32,658 bases of DNA. It comes from CAYOVG01 sp964407285. GTDB taxonomy: Bacteria; Desulfobacterota; Syntrophobacteria; Syntrophobacterales; Syntrophobacteraceae. This document shows, piece after piece, positions 24,028 to 32,163 of this stretch. The notes under the pieces were generated by a model. The model saw only the letters and a program-made list of their open reading frames with translations, was not told the origin of the DNA and searched no databases. The position numbers and the translations under genes were made by a program. Position 1 is the stretch's first letter. The number at the start of each line of letters is the position of its first letter. The DNA lies in the NCBI GenBank assembly GCA_964407285.1, contig CAYOVG010000028.1, positions 1-32,658 on the forward strand. The letters are read 5' to 3'.

Positions 24028-25878
24028 GTGAACCTGTTTCTCATCGGGTGCTTGAATTTTGCCTTCTGCCTGGGACTATGGGGGATGGTCGTATTTGCAG
24101 CCGACCCTCCCGGCGGGAGCGGTGCGCAATTTCAGGTTCGAACCATCGAGTTCAAAGGAGTTCACGCCCTTTCCGAGGAGCAGCTCAAAAAGATTATCGA
24201 TACCCGTGAAAGGCGGTTCATCTGGTTCACGGATGCTCCGCTCGACGAGAGTGTCCTGATGGAGGACCTGGAACGTATCATGAAGTACTACAGGAGCGAG
24301 GGATTCTACCATGCTCGAGTCGTTTCTCATGAGATCGTTCCCATTGACGGCAGCCGCGATGTTCGTATCACGATCGAGGTGGAAGAGGGGCCGGCTATGA
24401 CCGTATCGGAAGTATATCTGCGGGTGGACGGCAGGTCCGATGGTTCTCTTTGTGAAGAGTTGCGTTCGCTGCTGCCGCTCAAGCCGCGGGACCGATTCAC
24501 TACCGGCGCTTACCACGACTGTGAGAGCGGCGTTCTCGATATGCTGGCCGACCGGGGCTATCCCAAGGCGCGTGTGGACCTCGGGGCGCAGTTGAATAAG
24601 CGCGCCAACCGGGCCGAAGTTTCCATGGATGTAACGACCGGGCCCGTATGCAGTTTCGGGCCGGTCACCATCGAGGGAAACAGGCGCACGGAAAAGGAGG
24701 TTATTCTCCGGGAGCTGACTTTCCGGCGCGGAGAGCGCTTCGACGCGTCGAAGGTTGCGGAAAGTCAGAGGAAGCTGTTCAATCTGCGGCTGTTCATGTT
24801 CGTTGACGTCAGCGTCGGGAATATGGAAGGGGACGCTACGGAACTGCCCGTTCGTATTCTCGTCAAGGAGGCGAAGAAGCAGACCGTTCGTGTCGGCGTG
24901 GGATACGGTACGGAAGAGAAATTGCGCGGAAAGGTCCAGTGGGAGATACGCGATTTCCTGGGTGATGGAAGGCGGTTGCAGGTCAACGCCAAGGCCTCTT
25001 CACTGGGACAGGTGCTCGAGGGGAACTTTCTCCAGCCCTATTTTCCGGATATGCGGAGCAGTTTTACCACCGACGTCGGATTCGCCCATGAAGACGAAGC
25101 TTCCTTCGAAAACAGGAAGTTCTTCATAACGCCTCGTATCAAGTACAACTGGACGGACCGGGTGACCCCGTATGCGGGTTACAGCCTGGAAGCGAACCGG
25201 TTGCTTTCGATCGATCCTCAAAAGGATGTGTTGACTCCACTGGACCGGGAGAACGAGGAGTACTTCGTTTCTTCCGTGGTGGGAGGCGTGTCCTGGGATA
25301 ATGTGGATGATCCCGTAAATACGAGGCGGGGCTTTCGTTTGGCTCAGGCCCTGGAGTGGGCGGGCATTGCGCTGGGGTCGGAGGTGGATTACATTAAACT
25401 CAGCCTTGAAGGTCGAGGGTTTCTGCCTGTCAGCGATTACGGAGTACTGGCGCTCAGAGTCAAATGGGGCGGAATCACGGAACTCGAGAACACTCGGGGC
25501 ATTCCGATCTTCAAGCGATTTTTTGCCGGAGGCAGCAACAGCGTGCGTGGTTATCCCTATGAACGGCTCGGGCCGCTTGACGGCGATGGAGAACCCATTG
25601 GCGGACTCACTCTTCTCGAGGGCAACCTGGATTGGCGCTTTCCTCTCCCCATTTGGAGGAAGCCGATCGAAGGGGTCCTGTTTTTCGATTGGGGGAACGT
25701 CTATGAGGACAGCTACCATATTCTCTGGGATGATCTGCGCTATACCGCCGGATGTGGCGTGCGCTACGCTACTCCCGTCGGTCCTCTGCGGCTGGATCTC
25801 GGATATCAGTTGAATCCGCCCGATCATCAATACTTCACTCATTACCAGATTCATTTCAGCATTGGCCAGGCGTTCTGA
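24028..25878 (+). CDS. Omp85-superfamily outer membrane protein (TamA/BamA-like)
   Basis: A 616-residue protein with a signal peptide (cleavage near VFA-ADPP), about three POTRA domains (35-270; the last includes FGPVTIEGNRRTEKEVILREL) and a 16-strand-type barrel. The barrel has the conserved FFAGGSNSVRGYPYERLGP (VRGY) motif and a terminal aromatic strand ending IGQAF. Three POTRAs and this length fit TamA better than five-POTRA BamA. TamA-like proteins insert or export outer-membrane proteins, often with TamB; no tamB follows here. I start at GTG 24028, behind GAGGGGAGAGG. It follows cpoB by 130 bp and is probably in the same envelope cluster. Confidence 0.85.
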   Translation: MNLFLIGCLNFAFCLGLWGMVVFAADPPGGSGAQFQVRTIEFKGVHALSEEQLKKIIDTRERRFIWFTDAPLDESVLMEDLERIMKYYRSEGFYHARVVSHEIVPIDGSRDVRITIEVEEGPAMTVSEVYLRVDGRSDGSLCEELRSLLPLKPRDRFTTGAYHDCESGVLDMLADRGYPKARVDLGAQLNKRANRAEVSMDVTTGPVCSFGPVTIEGNRRTEKEVILRELTFRRGERFDASKVAESQRKLFNLRLFMFVDVSVGNMEGDATELPVRILVKEAKKQTVRVGVGYGTEEKLRGKVQWEIRDFLGDGRRLQVNAKASSLGQVLEGNFLQPYFPDMRSSFTTDVGFAHEDEASFENRKFFITPRIKYNWTDRVTPYAGYSLEANRLLSIDPQKDVLTPLDRENEEYFVSSVVGGVSWDNVDDPVNTRRGFRLAQALEWAGIALGSEVDYIKLSLEGRGFLPVSDYGVLALRVKWGGITELENTRGIPIFKRFFAGGSNSVRGYPYERLGPLDGDGEPIGGLTLLEGNLDWRFPLPIWRKPIEGVLFFDWGNVYEDSYHILWDDLRYTAGCGVRYATPVGPLRLDLGYQLNPPDHQYFTHYQIHFSIGQAF

Positions 25879-26068
25879 GGTGTGTGATGCGACTTGCGCG
25901 GCACGGCTTCGACGCCCTGTTTTATATAAGCTGCCACGGCTCCAGGGCCGGGTTGGTTTGTCCCGTGGGGAGGGCTCGGAAATCCTCGGATGATCATTGG
26001 TCGAACTTCATCCGCTGGCTGACTGTTTCCGGCAAATCCCCAATGATCCGTCGCTTCGGGAGGTTTTG

Positions 26069-27688
26069 ATGAAGGGTTTTATTTTTACTGAAGCTGATCT
26101 TGGTCTGATGAAGTCCCTGAATATTGAAACGGCTCGTGTATTGAAACAGATTGAGATCTTTCGAAAATCATCCTGTTATGTCAACCTTGCCAGACCGTGT
26201 ACCGTCAATGATGGGATCAGGACCATTTCCCCGGAAGATATGGAAGGATATGCGCTTATCCAGCGGGATGCGTCCGAGGAAGGACGGTTTACGAAGTTCG
26301 TCCCGGCTTCGGGGGCTGCAACGCGCATGTTTCAGGCTATTTTGCGGTTCTGTGACCGGTCGCTTCCGATGACGCGTGAAGATGTGAAGAAACGGGCGGA
26401 TGACGGGGACCCGTTTGCGAGAGACCTGTTGCAGTGTATGGAGGAGATCAGGGAATTCGCCTTTTTCGACGACCTGAGGGAATCGATGGCCATGGACAAG
26501 GTGGATTTGAACGAACTCATCGGGAAGGGGCATTTCCGCGACATCATGGAGTACCTGGTGATGAACCGCGGTCTCGGCTGCGGGAGCCTTCCGAAGGGAC
26601 TGTTGAAGTTTCACAAGTATCCTTCGGGGTGCCGTACCGCATTTGAGGAGCACCTCGTCGAATCGGTCCACTATGTACGCGACAGGGACGGGAACTGCCG
26701 GCTCCACTTTACGGTTTCTCCCGAACATGAGGACAGGTTCCGTTCGTTGTGCGATATGGTGCGCCCGCTGTACGAGAAGGAGCACACGGTTCGCTTCGAG
26801 ATTACATTCTCGTGCCAGAGGCGCTCGACGGATACCGTCGCCGTCGATTTGAGCAACATCCCTTTCAGGGACGGAGACGGAAGCATTGTCTTCAGGCCGG
26901 GAGGACACGGAGCGCTGCTGGAGAATCTGAACGAACTCGGGGCGGACCTGGTGTACATCAAAAATATCGACAATGTGGTCATCGATCCCCTCAAGGAGCC
27001 GACCTGCTCGTGGAAGAAAGTTCTCGGGGGATACTTGCGTGAAGTGGAGAAGACCGTCCACTACTACGTCCGGCGCTTGAAGACGGAGGACTCCCCGAAA
27101 CTGATGGAGGATGCGGCCGCGTTCGCGTCACGAGAGCTTCTCATCGAGTTGCCTCCGGACTTCGCTCTGTGGCTCCCGGAAGATAGAAGGAGTTTCCTGA
27201 TCGGCAAATTGAACCGTCCCATCAGGGTGTGCGGTGTTGTGGAAAACGCCGGCGAACCGGGTGGCGCCCCTTTTTGGACTACGGGGAAGGAAGGCCTGCC
27301 GTCGCTCCAGATCGTGGAGAAGGCCCAGGTGGATTTCAGTTCTCGGCAGCAGCGGTCCATCTGGATGTCCTCGACCCATTTCAATCCCGTCGACCTGGTG
27401 TGCGCGGTAAGGGATTGCGATGGGAAGCCTTTCGATCTGATGCAATTTGTCGATGAAGAGGCCGTCTTCATCAGTGAGAAGTCCATCAACGGCAGAGACC
27501 TCAAGGCGTTGGAGCTGCCAGGGCTTTGGAATGGAGCCATGTCCGACTGGATCACGATCTTCGTTGAAGTTCCCCGCATCACGTTCAATCCGGTGAAAAC
27601 CATAAACGACCTCCTGCGGGCGGAGCACAGAATGGCGTACGACGATTATGTCCGCCGGACTGAACGGCTGGAGTGGCAGTTGGCTTGA
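26069..27688 (+). CDS. DUF4301 family protein, UDP-sugar pyrophosphorylase-like
   Basis: A 539-residue cytosolic protein of the DUF4301 type. Conserved blocks are KFVPASGAATRMF (76-88), LPKGLLKFHKY (174-184), FRPGGHGALLENLNEL (275-290) and VYIKNIDNVV (295-304). The order and wording of these blocks resemble the GT-A nucleotidyltransferase motifs of UDP-sugar and UDP-HexNAc pyrophosphorylases (nucleotide-binding G loop, PxGHG, N-x-DN). I therefore suspect a sugar- or phosphate-nucleotidyltransferase; that is inference from motifs. GGGAGG precedes ATG 26069 by five bases; the frame extension to 25997 is unneeded. No clear operon partner. Confidence 0.75.
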   Translation: MKGFIFTEADLGLMKSLNIETARVLKQIEIFRKSSCYVNLARPCTVNDGIRTISPEDMEGYALIQRDASEEGRFTKFVPASGAATRMFQAILRFCDRSLPMTREDVKKRADDGDPFARDLLQCMEEIREFAFFDDLRESMAMDKVDLNELIGKGHFRDIMEYLVMNRGLGCGSLPKGLLKFHKYPSGCRTAFEEHLVESVHYVRDRDGNCRLHFTVSPEHEDRFRSLCDMVRPLYEKEHTVRFEITFSCQRRSTDTVAVDLSNIPFRDGDGSIVFRPGGHGALLENLNELGADLVYIKNIDNVVIDPLKEPTCSWKKVLGGYLREVEKTVHYYVRRLKTEDSPKLMEDAAAFASRELLIELPPDFALWLPEDRRSFLIGKLNRPIRVCGVVENAGEPGGAPFWTTGKEGLPSLQIVEKAQVDFSSRQQRSIWMSSTHFNPVDLVCAVRDCDGKPFDLMQFVDEEAVFISEKSINGRDLKALELPGLWNGAMSDWITIFVEVPRITFNPVKTINDLLRAEHRMAYDDYVRRTERLEWQLA

Positions 27689-27928
27689 TAGTCTTCCGGG
27701 GGCGTTGATTCATTGGAAGAAGAATTTGAATGCCGGATGCCGGGTTGAGCACGTTTTTTCCCGGCGCCCGGCAGCTTGTGTCGGGTTCTCTTCACTTCTA
27801 CCATTCTCACCGGTTTTTCCCTTCCCGAATATCGGACCTTTCTTTCCTGGACGGCAAATAGCGAAGTCCTCCGCCGACATGGTTCATAGATCATGTATTT
27901 GAGGCAACACTTGAAAGGACTCATCGTC

Positions 27929-27950
27929 ATTCCCGCGCCGGCGCGGGAAT
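27929..27950. repeat. REP-like palindrome
   Basis: A perfect 22-bp palindrome (ATTCCCGCGCC and its complement) preceded by CGTC and followed by CCGGGC. The form CGTCATTCCCGCG...CGGGAATCC is a well-known interspersed repeat of many Proteobacteria. A degenerate partner lies about 40 bp downstream, giving a BIME-like pair. Confidence 0.7.
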
Positions 27951-28042
27951 CCGGGCTTTTCAACGTTCTCCGGCCCCACGCTTTCGCGGGGGCGACGGCT
28001 TAAGCGTTACTGCGTTTTGCACAATGCTCCTGCGCCTTTTCG

Positions 28043-28068
28043 AAGATCTCGTTTTGAAACGAGATCTT
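28043..28068. promoter_or_regulatory. 26-bp palindrome overlapping the -35, candidate operator
   Basis: A 12-bp perfect inverted repeat, AAGATCTCGTTT and AAACGAGATCTT, around a central TG. It covers the -35 and half the spacer of the promoter at 28054-28081. That position suits a dimeric repressor or activator. It could also form a hairpin, but no T run follows on the plus strand. Confidence 0.5.
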
Positions 28069-28081
28069 TCCGTGGTATTAT
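28054..28081 (+). promoter_or_regulatory. Sigma70 promoter of the STAS-CheD-CheR-CheA cluster
   Basis: TTGAAA (28054-28059) and TATTAT (28076-28081) have a 16-bp spacer. The leader to ATG 28172 would be about 85 nt. The -35 lies within the palindrome at 28043-28068. Confidence 0.55.
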
Positions 28082-28171
28082 GACGACTTTAGATGATCCT
28101 TTACTGTTGGACGGGTGATCGATCCGACTTATGAAAGGAAAAGCGACGCACAGCGCAAGGAGGGCTGAGGA

Positions 28172-28483
28172 ATGGAAATCAAATCGGTAGCAGAGGCTGA
28201 TAGATTGCGTATCACCGTTACGGGAAGCATCAACGCAGTCGGCGCGGAAGAACTCGACAGTTACTTGAAAGGGGTGGATGTCGCCTCGACGAAGCAGATC
28301 GTTTTCGATTTCAGGTCCGTGGATTACATTGGGAGCGCGGGCATCGGCGTGCTGTTGCTCTTCTACAAGAGAGTCGCTCTTCAAGGAGGGCGTATTGCAA
28401 TCGAGAATATCAGAAAGGACCTCTATCACATGATCGCCGACGGGATGAACCTTGGCCGGGCATTTACACTGTCCCATGCTTAG
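28172..28483 (+). CDS. STAS-domain protein (anti-sigma-factor antagonist-like)
   Basis: A 103-residue single STAS domain. It has the LRITVTGSINAV strand-helix start, FDFRSVDYIGSAGIGVLL (45-62) with S55 at the usual phosphorylated Ser position, and an ending ENIRKDLYHMIADGMNLGRAF. STAS proteins of this kind bind partner kinases or anti-sigma factors in their unphosphorylated form. Its neighbours (CheD, CheR, CheA and a SiaB-like protein) suggest a partner-switch linked to chemosensory signalling. AAGGAGG precedes the ATG. Confidence 0.88.
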   Translation: MEIKSVAEADRLRITVTGSINAVGAEELDSYLKGVDVASTKQIVFDFRSVDYIGSAGIGVLLLFYKRVALQGGRIAIENIRKDLYHMIADGMNLGRAFTLSHA

Positions 28484-28602
28484 CTGTCCGCCGGCGGGAG
28501 AACAGAGCGCTTTTCATTTCCTCGTCTTTCAAGATCGATGTAATCAATACAAGCAGAAGCACTGCCGACCCGTTGGAACCGGCATGAGGATTTGATGGAT
28601 CG

Positions 28603-29097
28603 ATGGCTGAGCACCAGGTCGCTGTCAACGACATTTTCTTGCAGCCGGGACACGTTTACCTTCCGGGGCGGCCTGCCTTGTTATCGGCCGTCGTGGCCTC
28701 CGGTGTGGTCGTCACCCTTTTCGACAAGGCGCTCAGGCGGGGTGGAATGGGCCATTACGTCCGGCCCTACCGCCAGGGGAACGCCTCCACGGCGCTTTAC
28801 GCATGTCCGGCCATCGTGAGTCTGGTCGATATGTGCCTTGCCGGCGGCTCCGGAATAGAGAATCTCGAGGCCGGCCTGTACGGCGGCGCCGTGAACAGAG
28901 AAAACGTCCGCTACGTGGAAGGGCTTAGCGAAAGCAATGTGCGGGTCGGAATCGAGATCTTGAATAAGCTGGGTGTCGGTGTCGGTGGTATGGACGTGGG
29001 CGGCGCGTACGGCAGAAAGATTGTCTTCAATGCTTCCACCGGCGAAGCTTTTGTCGCCAGGGTAGAGCATGTGCGCGCTACGGATTGGTATGTCTGA
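28603..29097 (+). CDS. cheD: CheD-family protein lacking the catalytic Cys
   Basis: A 164-residue CheD homologue (receptor glutamine deamidase family). The usual LGSCVAV active-site stretch is ASGVVVTLFD here, with G34 (codon GGT, one base from TGT) in place of the catalytic Cys. The catalytic His is kept as H51 in GGMGHYVRP, and the S28 site aligns with the Thr/Ser of the triad. Later blocks, including KLGVGVGGMDVGG and YGRKIVFNASTGE, are normal CheD. It is probably a non-catalytic CheD, perhaps a binding partner of CheC or receptors. It follows the STAS gene by 119 bp and abuts cheR. The ATG at 28603 fits the family start. Confidence 0.85.
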   Translation: MAEHQVAVNDIFLQPGHVYLPGRPALLSAVVASGVVVTLFDKALRRGGMGHYVRPYRQGNASTALYACPAIVSLVDMCLAGGSGIENLEAGLYGGAVNRENVRYVEGLSESNVRVGIEILNKLGVGVGGMDVGGAYGRKIVFNASTGEAFVARVEHVRATDWYV

Positions 29098-29122
29098 CGC
29101 CGGCCCGATCCGGGGAATAGCT

Positions 29123-30001
29123 ATGATTGCGGAGTTAGAGACCGCCTCCTCCACTACGGTCCCGTTATCGACGGTCACTCTTTCGGACAAAGAGTTCAAT
29201 ACCATCAGAATGCTGGTGTACGAGCGGTTCGGCATCAATCTCACCGAGCAGAAGCGCTCCCTCGTTATCGGACGGCTGCACAAGCTCATACAACTCAAGG
29301 GCTTTCGAAGCTTCAGGGAATACTGCAAATACGTTTTGTCGGATCATACCCGGCAGGCTCTGCTGGAGTTGGCCAACCGGATTTCGACAAATCATACCTT
29401 TTTCTACCGTGAGAAGGCCCATTTCGACTTTTTCACGAAGACGGCGCTTCCCCAGGTGAAGCGGGCGCTGGATGCCGCGAACTCCCGTGACCTGCGCGTG
29501 TGGTGCGCCGGCTGTTCGACAGGCGAGGAGCCTTACACGCTGGTCATGCTGATGCTGGAGCACTTCGGGACGGCGTACGAATCCTGGGATGCCGGGGTGC
29601 TGGCCACGGACATTTCCGAGCAGGCGCTCGCATTCGCCAGGGAAGGGCTCTATCCGGGGGAGCGTCTCGCCTTGCTGCCGCCGGCCCTGCGGAACAAGTA
29701 CTTCAAACCCGCGGGAGACGGAAACTGGGCAATTCACGAAAGGGTCGTTCGCGAGGCGACCTTTCGCCGTTTCAACCTCATGAATGAGCGGTACCCGTTC
29801 AAGAAACCGTTCCACATTGTCTTCTGCCGCAATGTGATGATCTACTTCGATCAACCCACGCGGAACCGGCTGGTGGAAAGGTTCCATCGTCATACGGCGC
29901 CCGGCGGGTACCTGTTTGTGGGGCATGCCGAAAGCCTGGGTAGAGAGCGCAATCCCTATGAGTACGTGATGCCGGCGGTGTACCGGAGAGGAAGCGATTG
30001 A
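29123..30001 (+). CDS. cheR: CheR chemoreceptor methyltransferase
   Basis: A 292-residue CheR. The N-terminal helical domain (about 18-90) precedes TNHTFFYRE (89-97). The SAM site WCAGCSTGEEPYT (127-139), acidic ATDIS (161-165), CRNVMIYF (235-242) and GHAESL (267-272) are all intact. It methylates receptor glutamates. I take ATG 29123 (GGGGA upstream); ATG 29090, overlapping cheD, is an alternative adding 11 residues. Downstream is cheA, 56 bp away. Unlike CheD and CheA in this cluster it shows no damage. Confidence 0.88.
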   Translation: MIAELETASSTTVPLSTVTLSDKEFNTIRMLVYERFGINLTEQKRSLVIGRLHKLIQLKGFRSFREYCKYVLSDHTRQALLELANRISTNHTFFYREKAHFDFFTKTALPQVKRALDAANSRDLRVWCAGCSTGEEPYTLVMLMLEHFGTAYESWDAGVLATDISEQALAFAREGLYPGERLALLPPALRNKYFKPAGDGNWAIHERVVREATFRRFNLMNERYPFKKPFHIVFCRNVMIYFDQPTRNRLVERFHRHTAPGGYLFVGHAESLGRERNPYEYVMPAVYRRGSD

Positions 30002-30057
30002 ACGGAATGACGGCAATAATGGACTTCAAAACTACAACAACGAATCGGGGCGCCTGA

Positions 30058-31160
30058 ATGAACGATTCCTTTGCAGCGGTATCTAAAGAAGAAGCCTATG
30101 AACTCCTCGGGAAGATGGAAACGTACCTGGTCGAACTCGAGAAGATGCCCGACGACGAGGCCCTGGTGCGAAGGACATTCCGTGCGCTGCATACGATCAA
30201 AGGCTCCGGAGCGATGTTCGGGTTCGAGCGGGTAGCGAAATTCACCCACGAGGTGGAAACCGTGTTCGATCTCGTGCGGGACCGCAAGATTGTCCTCACG
30301 AAACCCCTCGTGGAATTGAGCCTTACCGCGTGCGACATCATCCGTTCCATGCTCGACAACGCCGGCTGCGGAGAGGGGCGGGCGGACGACCGGCGGATTG
30401 CGGAAGTGGTCGAGTCCTTAAGGAAGCTTGCATCCGGGAATGACGGGGGCGAACCCTCGCGCCGCTCCGAATCTCCTCCCTCCAAAGCGCAACCGGCGGA
30501 AAGGGTCGATAAACCCGGGAAGAAATCCTATTACCGGATTCGATTCCGTCCCGGCCCCGACATTCTCAAGACGGGCGCGAATCCCATCCGGTTGCTCGAC
30601 GAAATGCGCGAAATGGGCGAACTGGCGGCTTTCGCCCATCTCGAATCAATTCCGGACCTGGACCGGATAGATCCCGAGATCATGTACTGCTACTGGGACC
30701 TGGTCCTTATTTCGGACCGTGATATCGGAGCCGTGCGCGATGTTTTCATGTTCGTTGAAGACGGCAGCGAAATCGATATCGGCGTGCTCGATGAGAGTTC
30801 CAGGTGGGGAGACGACCAGGAGACGGAGAAACTCGGCCAGATCCTGGTGAGGCGCGGAGACGTGGACCCCGGCGCCCTCGAAAGCGTGCTCGGAAAGCGA
30901 AAGCTGATCGGTGAGACCCTGGTGGAAGCCGGACTCGTTACCCCCGCCAAGGTCGCCTCCGCGCTCGTGGAACAGCAATACATCAGGGAGGCCGGAAAGG
31001 AGCGCCAGGCCGTCGAAGGCAAGCATGAGGGGGGAGAGGTCTGGATCATCATCAAGGACGACGGCCGGGGGCTTTCCAGGGAGAGGATTCTGGCCGGAGC
31101 CGTGAAGCGTGGGCTTGTCGAGGGTGATGGGGTTGGCATGAGCGACAACGAGGTCTTTCA
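30058..31160 (+). pseudogene. cheA: CheA histidine kinase, internally deleted and 3'-truncated
   Basis: Starts as a normal CheA: Hpt domain with H45 (ALHTIKGSGAMFG), a P2-like region (about 155-245) and a helical linker with LGQILVRRGDVD and GETLVEAGLVT. At about codon 320 the frame jumps from REAGKERQA to EGKHEGGEVWIIIKDDGRGL, skipping the dimerisation region and the N-box part of the kinase domain (about 200 residues by family comparison). The D-box stretch continues to SDNEVFQ (31160), where an unrelated IS630-type sequence begins. The frame then runs to a stop at 31287. No G2 box or CheW-like domain remains, so kinase activity is not expected; only the Hpt part might work. Confidence 0.8.
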
Positions 31161-31404
31161 ACGAGGCCAAATATTGGATCGCATAGCCCTTGTGGCTCAA
31201 AATCAAGGCGAATGCCCGCATGCGTGCTCTACGGGAGGGATGATTGTCATACATGGTTTGCAGGGTGATCAACTCTGGTTCGGATAATGGATGTACGTAC
31301 TTCATGCTGGTTCCTTGTAAACAGTCTTTCAAATGCTGTACTTCCATTTATTCGATCCAGTTTATCTTGTCAATTTTGTTAAAAAATTTTTGCTCCACTA
31401 CTTA
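31161..31404 (-). mobile_element. IS630-type insertion sequence fragment (transposase N-terminus)
   Basis: On the minus strand the transposase starts at ATG 31305 (AAGGAA upstream) with MKYVHPLSEPELITLQTMYD, then HPSRRARMRAFALILS and GYAIQYLAS. This is the helix-turn-helix N-terminus typical of IS630-family transposases, cut off at about 31161 where cheA begins. Only about 48 residues remain. A promoter-like TTGACA/TAAATG lies upstream. The outer edge is judged to be near 31404, where feoB sequence resumes. The upstream part is distinctly AT-rich compared with the flanks. Confidence 0.7.
31345..31373 (-). promoter_or_regulatory. Promoter of the IS630-type transposase
   Basis: On the minus strand TTGACA (31373-31368) and TAAATG (31350-31345) are 17 bp apart, reading toward the transposase ATG at 31305. 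Confidence 0.45.
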
Positions 31405-32138
31405 AAAGGTCGGAACCATCGTTGTCGCCGTGAGTATCTGCATTTTCTCGCTGCTGCAGTTTCCAAGCCTTTCCGATCTTCTATTCTTTCCTGAAACCGG
31501 GGAAAAAAGATGCCGCGGCCAGGACCGTCGGTGCGGCGGCGTCGGCCTTGTTGCAGACCCGAAAGGAGATGCAGCGCGTCCTCAAGGAAAGGCGGATCGT
31601 CCACTCTTTCTTCGGCCGTATCGGACGTGCGCTCGAGCCCGTCACCCGGTTCGCCGGCTTCGACTGGAAGATCAATATCGCCTTGATCAGTTCCTTCGCC
31701 GCTCGCGAGTCGAGCGTGGCGACCCTGGGAGTTCTTTTCCAGCAGGGGGCCGATGAGGGCGGGACGCTGGAATCCCGCATGAGCGCGGAGAAGGGCTCCT
31801 CGGGAATGACCTCGCTGCACGCCCTGGCGGTCATCGTCTTTTTCATTCTCTACCCGCCCTGCCTGGCCGCGACCATCATGGTCAGGGTGCAGACGGGCTC
31901 CTACAGGTGGATGATCTTTTCCATCGTATTCCCGACGGGATTCGGCCTGGCGACTGCCGGCGTGCTGTTCAGCCTGGGAAGGGCGTTTTCACTGGACGGC
32001 GTAAGCATGATGCAGGGGTTCTACGGGGTCGCGACGGCCGTCGTGCTTCTGCTGGGATCGGTGCGGCCCTCCCGGAAGGATTGGCCCGCCGGGGGAGGAG
32101 AACCTGCCTGGCGGCGTCTTCCGCTGAGCGATCATTAA
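31405..32138 (+). pseudogene. feoB: FeoB ferrous-iron transporter, 3' fragment with frameshift
   Basis: From about 31405 the frame reads KVGTIVVAVSICIF, the start of a late FeoB membrane helix. It continues in another frame from about 31500 as AARTVGAAASALLQ and HSFFGRIGRALEPVTRFAGFDWKINIALISSFAARESSVATLGVLF, the FeoB gate region, to the stop at 32138. The change of phase is consistent with one extra base near GGGGAAAAAAG (31499-31509). The GTPase domain and first gate are missing; the IS fragment lies at the broken end. FeoB imports Fe2+; this remnant cannot. Confidence 0.75.
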
Positions 32139-32163
32139 CCTCGCCTTGACTCAAGGAGTATCA

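Larger units (their letters stand above)
27689..28171. other. Intergenic region with REP-like repeat and STAS promoter
   Basis: A 483-bp gap without a credible gene. It holds a REP-like palindrome (27929-27950) and an inverted relative (about 27983-28003, CCCCACGCTTTCGCGGGGGC). A promoter overlapped by a second palindrome lies just before the STAS gene. Confidence 0.5.

Noticed and set aside
23166..24044. 292-residue minus-strand frame opposite cpoB
   Set aside because: Antisense to the Ala/Pro spacer and TPRs of cpoB; low-complexity Arg/Gly content.
30646..31347. A 233-residue minus-strand protein
   Set aside because: Only its first part is real (IS630 transposase start, to about 31161); the rest is antisense to cheA.
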